Below, in pieces: positions 39,061 to 51,860 of a stretch of 64,000 nt of DNA. Numbering within the stretch: the first letter of the stretch is position 1; the number at the start of each line of letters is the position of its first letter. The DNA comes from Stromatinia cepivora (lineage: Eukaryota > Ascomycota > Leotiomycetes > Helotiales > Sclerotiniaceae), in assembly GCA_014898415.1 (NCBI GenBank), contig RCTD01000015.1, positions 124,001 through 188,000 on the forward strand, given 5' to 3'. Under the pieces are notes generated by a model that had not been told where the DNA came from, did no database searches, and saw nothing but the letters and a program-made list of their open reading frames with translations. The position numbers were made by a program, and so were the translations under genes.

Positions 39061-39629
39061 TTTAATCTATTAAACCAACGAATTAGACCTTCAGAATTAT
39101 ACTAAAAAAAAGAATTATTTTCAGCAACTTATTAAAAACAATCAAATTGATATCGAAATCATAAGAAAAGCTTTACAAAAGTATCATCTAAATAAAACAG
39201 CGATTACTAATATCGATTTGAATAAATCGCTTTTTAATTCAACCTAATTAACCATATCATCAAAGCAAATAAAACTATAAATAATTTATTAACATTCAGA
39301 ATACAAATTACCCAAAATCACAAATATATATCACTCCAAAATGACCTTTTGCTCTACAATAACCACCTGATGATACCTAATATCGATAACCTTCGAACTT
39401 ACCTGATTTATAAAACCTATAATTCCGTTTCCATTATTTATTCTGATACAAGCAAAACCTACCTTTTATTATCTCAATAATACTATTGACCCAGAATATA
39501 CAATACCGTAATCAAATATATACATAATTGTTATACCTAGAAACACAATTCCGTTTTATACAATTGTACCCCCAATTTATTACATCCATTTCCAATTCTT
39601 AATCAAATATAACAACATATCACTATAAA

Positions 39630-40060
39630 TTACTACAACTTTAATAAAAATAAATACAGATATAACAACATTTTAATCATTATTGATCGATTAACAAAGC
39701 AAATTATCTCTATACCTTATTACAAATCAATCAATATTCAAATTCAAATACAATTATATCTCTACCATATATATCAATATTATAATCCCCCTAACACTAT
39801 AATATCAAATCACAACCCCCAATTCATATTACAATTCTAAAAGAAATTCAGCTAAATCCTAGAAACCAATTTCAAACTATCCATTATTCATCATCCCCAA
39901 ACCAATAATCAAACTAAAATCTATAATCAATACTTTCAATAACAATTAAAGCTATTTATTAACTATTATCAAAACAATTAATTAAAATTCTTATTTATAA
40001 TAGATTATACACAACTTACTCTTCTATATAACTCCTTAAAAGGATTTATATCCTACAAAA
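39630..40060 (+). pseudogene. A2 integrase core remnant
   Basis: Contains FNHY-like and IIDRLTK (about 39,690; first catalytic Asp region), a PPNTIIS stretch corresponding to GxPxxIVSDRG (about 39,790) and the HHPQTNNQT motif (expected YHPQTDGQTE, about 39,890). This is the DDE integrase of fungal Ty3/gypsy elements, inactivated by stops. Confidence 0.75.
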
Positions 40061-40813
40061 CCCTATACAAATATACATCGAAACATATATAAAAATAAAA
40101 AAAAGATACTAATAAACCAATAAATAATATAAATATACATAATACCCATATATACACAAAACACAATAAATTAACTTTTACACAAACGAAAAAAGGCCTA
40201 TTGCATATCCAAACCAAGATATCGAAATCCACAAATACTTACCAATATAAAATCGATTTCAATATCAAAGATTATATATAACTCAATATAAAGAATTACC
40301 CTATCCAAAGATCATCCAAAAAACTGGACTTTCCAATTCAAAGAAGATTCAAGATTATTGATCGATCTAGAAACTCTTTTAAACTCAAACTTCTAATTAC
40401 AATGAAAATTCATTCTGTTTTCCCTCCAGATCGATTATATAAGATATATAACAATCCTTTTCCTAATCAAATACTCGAACCACCTTCATCTATTAATATA
40501 ATTAATAATTCAAAATAAGAAATAAAGAAAATTCTAATAATAAAGAAAACACAAAAAAACCTATTATACAAAGTTTCATAACTTAATAACAATATCGATC
40601 TTATCTGGTATCCTATTTCCGATCTTAAAACATTACCGCATCTCCTACGCGATTTTCACCTGACCAATCCAACATTGCCTGATCCTCCTAATCGACTAAT
40701 TGATTGGATAAAGCTCTATGAGAGCGGAGAGGATAATTATAATCATATGGATGACGATTCACCCATGAAACCAAGGGAAAGAAAGGGCGAGCTTTTCCGA
40801 AGGGGGGGGGTAG

Positions 40814-41095
40814 TGTCACGAATCGTGAACCACAGGAGGCTAACCACATAATACCTCTTATCTCCTATATCAATTTATGAACTGATCATCTATGTATATA
40901 CATTACGAATCATACAATTTAATATAGTAAAATAATAACCCTAATAACGTTTACATACAATCCTGTAACCCACAAATGAGTATTTGTATATATATATCTA
41001 GTCGCTCCTTACGAGCCATAGTTCTTCAATTGTAGATTCTAAAGAATATAATTGACCCTGTTTATTCAGCTCTACTACGGCTCTTGTGCGTCACA
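40814..41095 (+). repeat. 3' LTR of A2
   Basis: 282 bp. The outer end (CTCTTGTGCGTCACA) is unmutated, unlike the same position in the 5' LTR. Confidence 0.93.
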
Positions 41096-42780
41096 ATTAT
41101 AACGAAACAATTGAACAAACAATAGATCAGATAATCGGAAACCATGATCAATTACAATTTTAAGATTTCATATATCAAAGGATCAGAAAACACTAAAATG
41201 GATACTTTTAGTTAAAAACCAGAATATCAAGAGAATAAGTTATACGAATTATATATTATATTCAAGAAAGAAAATGAATCATTGGTTTACAATATATTAC
41301 AATTTGCAGTTATTCATTTATTGGAAGATTACTATCTTAGAAATTAAATCTAATTATATTATAATAAGGATATTATAGCTATATATATATACAAAATATT
41401 AGAATCAAGATTCATGATAGAAAATGATATTATATACTTTTATAGGAAAGTATATATTCCGAATCAAATGATTAAGGAGTTTGTAATAAAACAATATAGA
41501 TTGTCGATATACGGATATCAAAAAATTACAAGGATATTTGCAAGAATACAGAAAATCAGTTACTTCCTATAAATAAAAACGATAATTGAAGAAGTTATTG
41601 GAAATTGTGATATTTATATATAGAATAAATCCTTTAAATATACTCCGTATAATTAACTCCAAACCCCAAATATACCTTCTTAATTATAGAAATCCATTAT
41701 ATAGGATTTTATAATTAAACTATTATTCTCAAAAGATTCTATTATAGAAATTGAATACAACACGATATTCAATATAATAGACAAACTAACGAAATTTATA
41801 TATATAATACTATTCAAAGAAATATAGGATATTGAACAATTAATATGTATATTCCTTAGAATTATAATAAGTATATACAAAGTACTAGATAAAATAATCT
41901 CAGATCGAAACAAGTTTTTTACCTCGAAATTCTGAATTACCTTATTAGCATTTATAAATATCAAAAGAAAATTATCGATATCTTTTTATTTACAAACAAA
42001 TAATCAAATAAAAAGAATCAATTAGATAATAAAAGTATATCTTAAATATTATATAAATTATCGATAAAACAATTAAATAGAACTATTATTTATAATACAA
42101 TTTGTATATAATATATCGAAAACAGAAACTACGAAAATCACTTTAGTATAAGCTAATTTTGGGTTTAATCTATAAACTTATAAAATCCCAATATTATAAA
42201 AAGTTAATGCTGAATCAATAATAATATAAATCGAATAATTAAAAGATCTTTAAAAGTAATTAATTTTTGATTTAAGATTTATATTTTCTAGAATAATAGT
42301 ATATTATAATACGAAATGTAGTATAGAATTTACATTTAAAAAGGAAGATAAAGTTTATTTATTATAATAAAATATCGAAATCAAAAAATCAAGTAATAAC
42401 TCGATTACAGGAAACTAGAATTATTCAAGATTGATAAAATAATAGAAACCATCAATTATCAATTAAAATTATCAGATATAATAAATATCCACCCAGTATT
42501 TCATATATCCTTATTTGAACCAGTACCACCAAAAGCACCGAATATATTATTAACAAAAATCGAATTAATCAATTCGAATACTATATACGATATCGAAACA
42601 ATACTAAATTGTAAATATATCAAAAGTATAATCAAATATTTAATCAAATAATTAGATTATCTATATATCGAAAATTCATAAAAACTAAAAACAAATCTCA
42701 ATTGCTCTAAAAAATTGAAGGCATTTCATTAGCAATACCCGGATCTATCTAGAAAAAAAGAGAATCTATTAAAACCAGGA
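41096..42780 (+). pseudogene. B integrase and chromodomain remnant
   Basis: After A2 the B frame resumes with the end of RNase H (YIKGSENTKMDT). The integrase zinc-binding domain follows (YGYQKITRIFARIQ, then VIGNCDIYI, about 41,510-41,620), then the catalytic core (about 41,690-42,100, with NIIDKLTKFIYII and ISDRNKFF). Near 42,500-42,720 there is HPVFHISLFEPV-like sequence and a chromodomain (YDIETILNCKY, LDYLYIENS, NCSKKLKAFHQ-like). Chromodomains in such elements steer integration to heterochromatin. Many stops are present. Confidence 0.8.
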
Positions 42781-43394
42781 TCAAAGGATTCAAAGAAAAA
42801 GAATCGAAAATAAAGGAATTATTATTAGGGATAGTAACAAAAACAAATATTATTTTCTTTTCTTTTTCAATATATTCATTTTCCAATCGCTATTCCTTAA
42901 TCTCAAACTTTTCGAGAGTTTCGATAATGCGAAAATTATATTAAAGCATTTTACTGGTTTTTTTTTGTAAAACATACTTTTACCTTTACAAGCGAGTCAA
43001 TTGAGTAATTGTTTTAGTTATAATATTCATAACCTTCTTTTTCTTGAGTTCAAAGTGCTTTTTTTCAGAATTGATACAAGACCAATTATCTATAGAGTGG
43101 TTATATATATCACAATGATCATTGTTTATACTCTTTATATATTCATTATAATACATAGCATTTGAAAGTATCCGATACTCAAGGTCCTTCTCCAAACAAC
43201 AACTATATTTGTAAAATATAATAATACTTTTATCTTTAAAATGAAAATAAATATTTTTATAATTAATAATAGATTTTGAAGAATGAATAATGGATATTAT
43301 AATAAACAAAAAAGAAAGCACTACAGAATTAATCAAATAAGGAAAATTCACTTTATAAATACTTAGGATAAGCATTAAACTAGGAAGGGGATAA

Positions 43395-43714
43395 TATTAC
43401 GATGGTATTTAATATACCGAATTATATAATCAGGAAGTTACAGGATTAGAAATTCCCATTGGATTCTATTGCTTTTATTTAATAGGATATAATGGGATCA
43501 ATAGGACAATAAAGAACGAAGGTTTATATAAGGGAATGGTTTTTATTATAATGTAGAGTTTTGTATTCAAGAATAATTATTAATTTCATTACTATAGTTA
43601 TGAGAATTGCAACCAATTATCAACCTTATTGAATTCCTACTTGAAGTCTAGTCTAAACTACCTCGAGAGATCTCTAGCCATTTCTACGTGACCCTAGAGG
43701 CAGCTCCCGTAACA
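43395..43714 (+). repeat. 3' LTR of B
   Basis: 320 bp. The inner start is mutated (TATTACGATGG) and the outer end is intact (GGCAGCTCCCGTAACA). Confidence 0.92.
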
Positions 43715-44117
43715 GTATAATGTTTTATTAGTTTTGTTATAAATTGTGAAAGTCTTTCGATTGAGAATATTATATTTGATCGAATATATATTATTAAATA
43801 AATCATATTTTCTATTTGTTATTGATATTTATTTATATTTGCTAATTCATTATTATCAATTGTTGGCTGAAGATAAGTATAATCCATTATTAACAGTTTC
43901 TTGGCTTAATATTATCTATATATAATACTGTATTTGATTAATATAATATCGAAATATTCTTTTTGATTTATAATTAATATATACACTTTTCTATTGTGAA
44001 TAATTCTAACATTTAGGATCTTATTAATCTCCCCTAGATTCTTGGTATTAAAACAAATTGATAACTTTTCATCGAATCAAATGATTTACAATGATATATA
44101 TAATATAATAACGATAT
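43715..44117 (-). pseudogene. Copia RT of C2, right part
   Basis: The minus strand reads LGEINKILNVRIIHNR, then a stretch corresponding to the copia 'L(D/N)QxxYI' region and NKYQQQIENMIYLI-like sequence (with stops). In copia RT this leads into TRPDI. It joins, across element B and its GTATA duplication, to the RNase H part at 30,917. The element is truncated on the right by A3. Confidence 0.7.
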
Positions 44118-44399
44118 TGTCACGAATCGTGAACCACAGGAGGCTAACCACATGATACCTCTTATCTCCCATATCAATTTATGAGCTGATCATTCATATA
44201 TATACATTACAAATCATACAATTTAATATAATAAAATAATAACCTTAATAATATATATATACAACCTCATAATCTATAAATGGGTATTTGTGTATATATA
44301 TCTAATCGCTCCTTACAAGCCATAATTCTTCAATTGTAGATTCTAAAGAATATAATTGATCCTGTTTATTCAGTTCTACTACAGCTTTTATGTATTATA
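44118..44399 (+). repeat. 5' LTR of A3
   Basis: 282 bp, starting TGTCACGAATCGTGAACC, aligning end to end with the A2 LTRs. Confidence 0.92.
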
Positions 44400-46383
44400 T
44401 TATTTATAACTTATTTATAAACATCCGATCATCTAATAATCTCCCAAATAATACCTCATTTTAATAATACCTTCTTAAATGAATTTTTACGAATATTATA
44501 TTCAGAGGAAAAAAATCTATTTTGATCTAATCGATGAAGATAAATCTTTTTAGAAGTATACTATCACTTTTATAATATAATGAACTCTTTCTTCTGTATA
44601 TTCCGAATCTTCGAAAGTATATTCTGAAGAACCCTCTCCTTTTCCTTAATTATTTCAACAATTCTTCGAAGAAAATATAAATATAGGATTGGATAACATT
44701 ATTATTGAAAAAAAGAAGATTAGTAAAAAGAAGATTCTAATATATGAAACCAATGTTCTCAACAATTCAATTGCTTCTTTCAAATCATTATTATAATTAT
44801 AAGATCTTTATACAATAATTATAAGTTTGAAAAAGAAGAATCGATAATTGAAAATTATGATAATGATAAGTTTTGCAATAGTACAATTTTCTTTTGAATC
44901 CCAAATGATGTTTATATAGGCATTTAGGTTAACAATAGTATTTGGGATTCCCTTTATTCCTTTAATCGAAATCTAAGGATCTTTATTTAAGCAAACTTGA
45001 AGATCCCAAAGTTAGAGGAAGAAAACTTTGATCAAATAACCTGATCATCCAAAGCTCTTCGAGGAGTCTCCTTCTTTTTTAGGAAATAATGATTTATTTA
45101 ATAATCAAGGGTTCTTTTATTCAAGAAACCGATCTAACCGGTTAAAATCATATTCCTACACCAATTATAACTCGCAATAAAATATATATATACCAAAATC
45201 TACAAATCTTACTACTAAATTTAACGATAGTATTAAACCTAAAATTAGTTTGTGATAATTATTGATTATAAAATGATTCAAATTATATACTATATTATTC
45301 AAAAGTGAAATATAATATTGTATATATATAATCAACTAAATCGAATCGGAAGTATAAGTATATTGTCATACTCTTTACATACGAATGCCCTGATTTATAG
45401 TATTCGAATTGATCGAATAATTTGCAGTGATTTATTGGAACCCGGTCAAAATCGATGATGCTCGTTTTTAATATAAGATGTAGGTTATATTTAATATAAT
45501 TCGATATAACAACTTCTTAGAATAGTATAGGAAATTCAGATTATTTACTATTCAAACAGAGATTATTGATGATAAGATTCTATTCAAAGATCTTGAACAA
45601 AAGATTTCCGATTTTCTTTTACGAATAATAATAATATCTATCAAAGATTATAAGATTATAGAAGAACTTGCAAATATATTTATTAGAATAAATCAAAATG
45701 AAATTTTATTATAAAAACAAAATCGATATTGTATTGATCGAGAAGTTTTTATAATTACTTACAAATCAATAATTATTATAAATCCTTTACAATTTTTTCG
45801 GAATTCTAATAACTTCAATTTTGGAATCTTTATATTTCTGAAATCGTTTTTACCCTGGAATACCCTTTCTGGATATATCAGCTCTATTATATTCAATAAT
45901 TATTCGAATTTCAAATATTCGTTATTCTTTCCCTCTCCTAAAGCAGTATATATATCAATGCTTTATATCGATAACCTCAATAAAATCGAGATGATACAAA
46001 AAAAAACAGAAGAATTCGAAGAATATCGGAATACCGAAGAAGACTTCAATTTAAAAGCTATAATTGAAACCATACAGAATATCTATTTAAAAAAAAAAAG
46101 TGTTTAAAACTAAATATTTAAACTCTATTTCCATTTTAAGTATTATATAGAATATAAGATTTCTTAATCTAATTAAGCTTATAAAAGGAGAAGTATTCAT
46201 TCTTCCCTATAATCTTTCAAAAAATGATTATATTTATTGATCAAGAGTATTTATTGATTTTGAAATAAATGGATTTGCTTTTATTAATATTATATTCCTT
46301 ATTTATTTATTTCCTATATTTAAATCAAGAATTATACTATTTGAAGTTTCAATTGAAGTTAAAAGGTATAATAATATACAAGA

Positions 46384-46546
46384 TGTTGGATTTTGGATCA
46401 TACCGTATATCTAAGCATAGGACTATACTATAATGGGATTAGTCTGCACATGATTCTACTGAATTATACAACCTGTATAATAACTTCTAACCAGATAACC
46501 TTAGAATAATAAGGCTTTTCCACCCATTCAATATGATTTGTTAATA
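46384..46546 (+). repeat. 5' LTR of E
   Basis: 163 bp, paired with 48,646-48,808. The inner end reads GTTAATA (mutated) where the outer copy reads GTTAACA. Confidence 0.9.
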
Positions 46547-47965
46547 GATTATGAATCCGGGCTTTGTATATCATTATGTAGTTTAGGGTTAATCTTCCGG
46601 GGTAAAAGATTAAGTCCTCGATAGATTTGGTAGAGTAAATAAGCAAGGTCGATATAATTGAACAGGGAAATCTGTTATATTAAATACAGCCGGTAGAGTG
46701 AAGAATAATTTGTATAGTAAATAAGTAGAGGAGTCCGCTATATTAAATATATTTGCAGAATAGGATCAAATAGGATTATAGATTATTCAATGGATAAACA
46801 AAAAAGCCTATTATACTAAATATATTAATAAAATTGAATCCCAATAATATAGCTAGTATAGGAAAGTCTGTTTTAGAAATTACTTAGATAAAAGATATTA
46901 TCTTTTTATATTTTTTTCTTTCGATAATTTAAGAATCAATCGATTCCCTTGATATTTCTTTTCTCTTTCGGAAGCCTTTTTGCTTTATATTGATGGCAAT
47001 AATAAGAAATAAGTATTCTATAAAGTAAAATAAACCTTTCAAAACCTTTCCAAAATAAGATTCGAATATTCCTATTCTTTGAATATTTTCGATCCTTATA
47101 CAATTGATAGGTTCTTTATAGAAAACTTAATAAGAATATTGGAGATTATATTTTTGATATAGTTTTTGAAAGAACTATAAAATCTATATTTGTTTTTGTT
47201 TTAAATACTTTAAGGGTTCGTTTTTAAGATCTATTATATCCTTTTATTCAATCTCAAATAATTATAGATTTACTTTGCTTTTTGATTCTACTGAAATGGA
47301 TTTATCAGCAAAATTTAAAATGATCTTAAATTTTGCTTCTAGTATAGATTCAGGGTCTGCAAAAGTTGATTTTTGGATTAGAACTTTTGGAATGATGAAT
47401 TCGATATCTATAATATCCTTGGAATTTATTATATTTGTATTAAGGAGATATTACTATTTTTTATTTTGAAAAATAATACTTTTATTCTAAAAGAATGTTT
47501 TTTATATTCCTTTTAGGAATTCTTTGTTAATATCCAATCCTTTCCCTAATCATTATTCCTTTATATTATTGTTAATATCTTCAATATCTTTTTGTTCTTC
47601 TTTTTGTAATTACGATTATTAGCTTCGTTATCTTTTGATATATTATCTATTACATATTATTTCAATATTACTTTATTTTTATTTTTAGATTAATATTATT
47701 TTATTATATTTTTATATTCAATATTTACAATGATAATTATATTGATGGTTATAAAGGAAAAGGAGAGTATTTTTGGTAAGGGAGTTGAAGGTGGAATTGA
47801 AGGTGATTATAGGAGGAGCCGGAAATGGAATTAAAGAAAAAGATTGTATACCAAAAGATATACAAAACGATATACTAAAAGAAGCGAATAATTATATTAA
47901 TAATAAAAGGATATATATCCAAATAAGAGGAGTATTAGATTCTGCTATATAGTATATGGAAACCA

Positions 47966-48241
47966 TTAGATATTTAATCAAGTATAATACTAGAGATCGA
48001 CAGATATTATAACTTTTTAAAGCCGGTAGCAGTTTACCAACTAGTATATAAAGATCATTAAATACCTAGTCAAATGTAGTACTAGAAATCGATAGATACT
48101 ATAGCTTCCTGGAGTTGGTAATAGTTTATCAATTAGTATATAAAGATCATTAATACCTAGATAAGTATAGTATTAAAGGTTGATAGATATAATAGTTCCC
48201 TGAAGCAAGAGTTACTAGTTAGTAGTCTATCAATTATTCTA
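47966..48241 (+). repeat. Three tandem 92-bp units inside element E
   Basis: Units 47,966-48,057 and 48,058-48,149 both end ATATAAAGATCA and are exactly 92 bp. A third, more divergent unit covers 48,150-48,241. Each begins near TTA(A/G)ATA and contains a GATCGA/TTGATAGATA block. Function unknown. Confidence 0.8.
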
Positions 48242-48645
48242 ATTGGTAATTAGTTATACTTTTGTTATAAAAAGAAGAGTTATAAATATAATTCTATAGG
48301 ATATACTGTTTTATTAAAAAGAGGCGTTTGTATTGCAGTGTAAGATTAAAGACTCTAACCCAATACAATTGGAAGATTAGGAATAGAAGAAATGGATTTC
48401 CTTTAATTTTTATTATGAAAAGAGAGATGCTGATTATTCTTTAAAGATTATTATATTATTGTAGAATGATTATTCTATTCGAATTTTGTTAAATCTTGGA
48501 TCTTAAAAGATCTAGTAAAGGAATGATTATTCAATATTATTGATTTTCTATTTTCAGGTTAACATTGCTCAGTTCAGTTTAAACCAATTGTAGTATTTAT
48601 AGTTTAGCTCTTTTTGCTTTTATATATATTACGCTTCTGGGGGAG

Positions 48646-48808
48646 TGTTGGATTTTGGATCATATTGTATATCTAAGCATGGGATTATACTATAATGGGA
48701 TTAATCTGCATATGATTCTACCGAATCACATAACCTGTATAATAGCTTCTAGTCAGATAACCTTAGAATAATAAGGCTTTTCCACCCACTCAATATGACT
48801 TGTTAACA
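48646..48808 (+). repeat. 3' LTR of E
   Basis: 163 bp, preceded by a G-rich purine tract and followed by the CAAGA duplication. Confidence 0.9.
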
Positions 48809-49789
48809 CAAGATTATATTATTACCTATTTCATATTCCTTAATTTAATAGTTGATAATTGTAAACAATTTTTTATCCCTTTCCTTATTATTGAATTAAG
48901 GAATTATAATATTATTTTAGATAGATTTTAATTATCAAAGATTCAAATAAAGTTCGATTATTTCAATCGATATTTTGAATGATTTAAAAAAAGACTCTGT
49001 ACTATTTTTTATTCGAATAATCTCCTTGTTATTTAATTATCTTTTTGCAAACAGAAGATCAATCGATTAACTCAATAAGATATTGATCAATGAGATAATC
49101 AATTCGAAGAATATTGGAATCGAAAAGATTCACAATTGAATAGATTAATCGTAATTGGTGATATACAATAAAAACCTTCAAATATAAATATAATATAGAT
49201 TCTTGTTGAAAAGAAAAAAGTCCCGATTCCTTTCAAATTCAATTCATTTCCTTTTTAATTAATTATATTATTATTACAGATCTATAAATGCCTTCTCTAT
49301 ATATCGCCTAAAGTCCTCGATTTATATATACTCAAATCTGATAAATTCCAATTAAAATACAAAAGAGATGAACAAATTGAACTTTTTATTATTATTCTAA
49401 AAGAATTCGATGATATAATAGATTCCTGATGAAACAAATGATATATAGAAAAGAGAGTATTGATTATTTTGATCAAATTCAAGAATACAAAAGTTTAAAG
49501 GAAATTTAATTGAGTATTAATCGAAATCGATTCAGAATCTGAAATATCATTTGAATATCGATAATATCATTAAATCTTTTCCAAATATGAATCAAATATC
49601 TTACCTTTTAATCAATCTTATAATTATAAAATTATATTGAAAAGCAAAGGAGAACAAGTTTTGTATTACAGTCCGTTTTACAAGATATCTTTGGAATAAT
49701 TGGAAATCGTTAAAGAATATATTATAGATAATTTCAATAAAGGTTTTATTGAATTCAATTAAGTTCTTTATATTGTATTCATTTTATTT

Positions 49790-50370
49790 GTTAAAAAATC
49801 TAATGGTAGTTTGAGATTTTGTATAGATTTTAGATTATTGAATTCTTTGATATATAAGGATCGGTATTTTTTCTCTTTAATTAACGAAACGCTTTTTCGG
49901 TTTTTCGATATTAAGATCTTTATCAAATTTAATATTCATCAAACTTTCTATTATATAAAAATGGATCCTATTTTGGAAAAGTATACTATTTTTCGAATCC
50001 GATATGAATTATATAAATATAAGATTGTATTATTTAGATTAACGAATAATTCTATAACCTATTAGTATTATATGAATAATGTTTTATTCGATTATCTAAA
50101 CATTTTTTGTATAGTATATTTCGACAATATTCTAATCTATTCCGAAAACAAAGAAAAGTATCAAACTTATATTAAACTAATTCTCAAACAATTAAAAACC
50201 GTTGGCTTACAAACAAATCTCAAGAAATACAAATTCAATATTATATATACCAAATATTTAGACTTTATCATTTTTACTAAAGGAATGGAAATAAACCCTG
50301 AAAAGATTAAAATAATTGAGAATTGGATTTTTCTAATAATAATGAAAGGGATTTAATCATTCTTCAATTT
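49790..50370 (+). pseudogene. A3 reverse transcriptase remnant
   Basis: Two adjacent open pieces (49,811-50,065 and 50,072-50,356) separated by a single TAG make up most of the RT domain: FCIDFRLLNSLIYKDRY, IFIKFNIHQTFYYIKMD, VYFDNILIYSEN (second catalytic Asp changed to Asn), KYLDFIIFTKG. It is the best preserved coding stretch of A3. Confidence 0.85.
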
Positions 50371-51479
50371 TTGTAACTTTTATTGATGATTCATTAAGGA
50401 TTACAGTATAATAATAAAATCTTTTAATGAATTTATTAAAGCAAATGTTAAATTTGTATTCAACGAAGTATACCAAAACGTATTCAATATCTTGAAGAAA
50501 AAGCTTATTTCCGTTTCGCTCTTATAATATTATAATCATCGATTTTTTTATATATTCGAAATAAATACATTTGATAGAATAATTGCTAATATATTATTAC
50601 AATAATATAATGAAGATTAGTTTTCTATAATTTATTTCTTTAAAATTATGGTTATCATTGAATTGAATTACAAAATTTATGATAAGGAAATACTATTAAT
50701 CATTTGATCTTTTAATTATTGAAAAGCGGAATTTACTAGTTTATCATATAAAATCAAAGTTTATATTGATTATAAGGTCCTTAAATATTTCATGATTATT
50801 AAAACTTTTAATACCTGATAAACTTGTTAAACAAAGGTTCTAATCGATTATAATTTCATCATTATATATTGCCCTGGAAAAGATAATCCTTTCGTTGATA
50901 CCTTAACCCATTAGATTAACAAATTGGATCTTTAAAATTATATCAAAAAGAAGAATCGCCTTCAATAATTTATTAAAGATAATTAAATTGATATCGAAAT
51001 CATAAGAAAAGCTTTATAAAAATATTATTCAAATGAAACAACAATTATTAGTATCGATTTAAATGAAATCGTTTTTCGATTTAATCTAGTTAATTGTATT
51101 ATCGAAGCAAATAAAACTATAGATAGTTTATTAGCATTTAGAATACAAACTATCCAAGGTTACAAATATATATCATTTCAAAATGATCTTTTATTTTACA
51201 ATGATCATTTGGTAATACCTGATGTTGATAACCTTCGAATTTATTTGATTCGTGAAATCTATAATTCCATTTCTATTACTAATTTTGGTACAAGTAAAAC
51301 CTATTTTTTATTATTTCAATAATACTATTGATCCAGAATATACGATATTGTAACCAAATATATATACAATTATTATACTTGTAAATACAGCTCCGTTTTA
51401 TACGATTGTATCCCCGGTTTATTGTATCCATTTCCGATTCCTAATCGAATATAGCAATATATCATTATAGATTATTACA

Positions 51480-51860
51480 GTTTTAATAAGAATAAATACA
51501 GATATGATAATATTTTAATCATTATTGATCAATTAACAAAGCAAGTTATCTCTATATTTTATCACAAATCAATCAATATTCAAATTCAAGTATAATTATA
51601 TCTCTACTATATATATTGATATTATAATCCCTTTGATATTATAATATCGAATTGTAATTTCTAATTTATATTATAGTTCTGGAAGGAATTCAGTTAAATC
51701 CTAGAAACCGATCTCAAACTATTTATTGTTTATTATTCTCAAACCGATAATTAAATTGAGATCTATAATCAATATCTTCAGTAGTGATTAAAATCGTTTG
51801 TTAATTATTATCAAGATGATTAATCAGAATTCCTACTTATGATGGATTACGTGCAACTTA
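51480..51860 (+). pseudogene. A3 integrase core remnant
   Basis: Aligns with the A2 integrase region (IIDQLTK near 51,520, then a GPPNTIVS-like region), with more C to T damage. It is followed by degraded C-terminal sequence to about 52,620. Confidence 0.65.

Larger units (their letters stand above)
34706..41095 (+). mobile_element. Ty3/gypsy retrotransposon copy A2, structurally complete but RIP-mutated
   Basis: Two LTRs of exactly 282 bp (34,706-34,987 and 40,814-41,095) are flanked by a perfect ATTAT duplication (34,701-34,705 and 41,096-41,100). A polypurine tract of nine or more Gs (about 40,798-40,813) lies before the 3' LTR. Gag, RT, RNase H and integrase are recognisable. Relative to A1 and A3 it lacks about 650 bp of 3' tail. 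Stops are mostly TAA/TAG from CAA, CAG or TGG. It lies within the RNase H region of element B. Confidence 0.94.
30918..43714 (+). mobile_element. Chromodomain Ty3/gypsy element B, containing nested copy A2
   Basis: Two 320-bp LTRs (30,918-31,237 and 43,395-43,714) are flanked by a perfect GTATA duplication (30,913-30,917 and 43,715-43,719). The purine tract AGGAAGGGGATAA precedes the 3' LTR. Gag, RT, RNase H, integrase and chromodomain remnants follow in the usual order on the plus strand. A2 splits the RNase H region. Without A2 and its duplicated pentamer B is about 6.4 kb. All frames carry transition stops, so it is inactive. Confidence 0.93.
46384..48808 (+). mobile_element. Small LTR element E (copia-like, apparently non-autonomous)
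   Basis: Two 163-bp LTRs (46,384-46,546 and 48,646-48,808; TGTTGGATTTTGG to TTGTTAACA) are flanked by a perfect CAAGA duplication (46,379-46,383 and 48,809-48,813). Directly after the 5' LTR, GATTATGAATCC equals GGTTATGAGCCC with three transitions. That is the primer site complementary to the anticodon arm of initiator Met tRNA used by copia-type elements. A CTGGGGGAG tract precedes the 3' LTR. The 2.1-kb interior shows no gag or pol, so it probably depended on another element. Confidence 0.85.
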
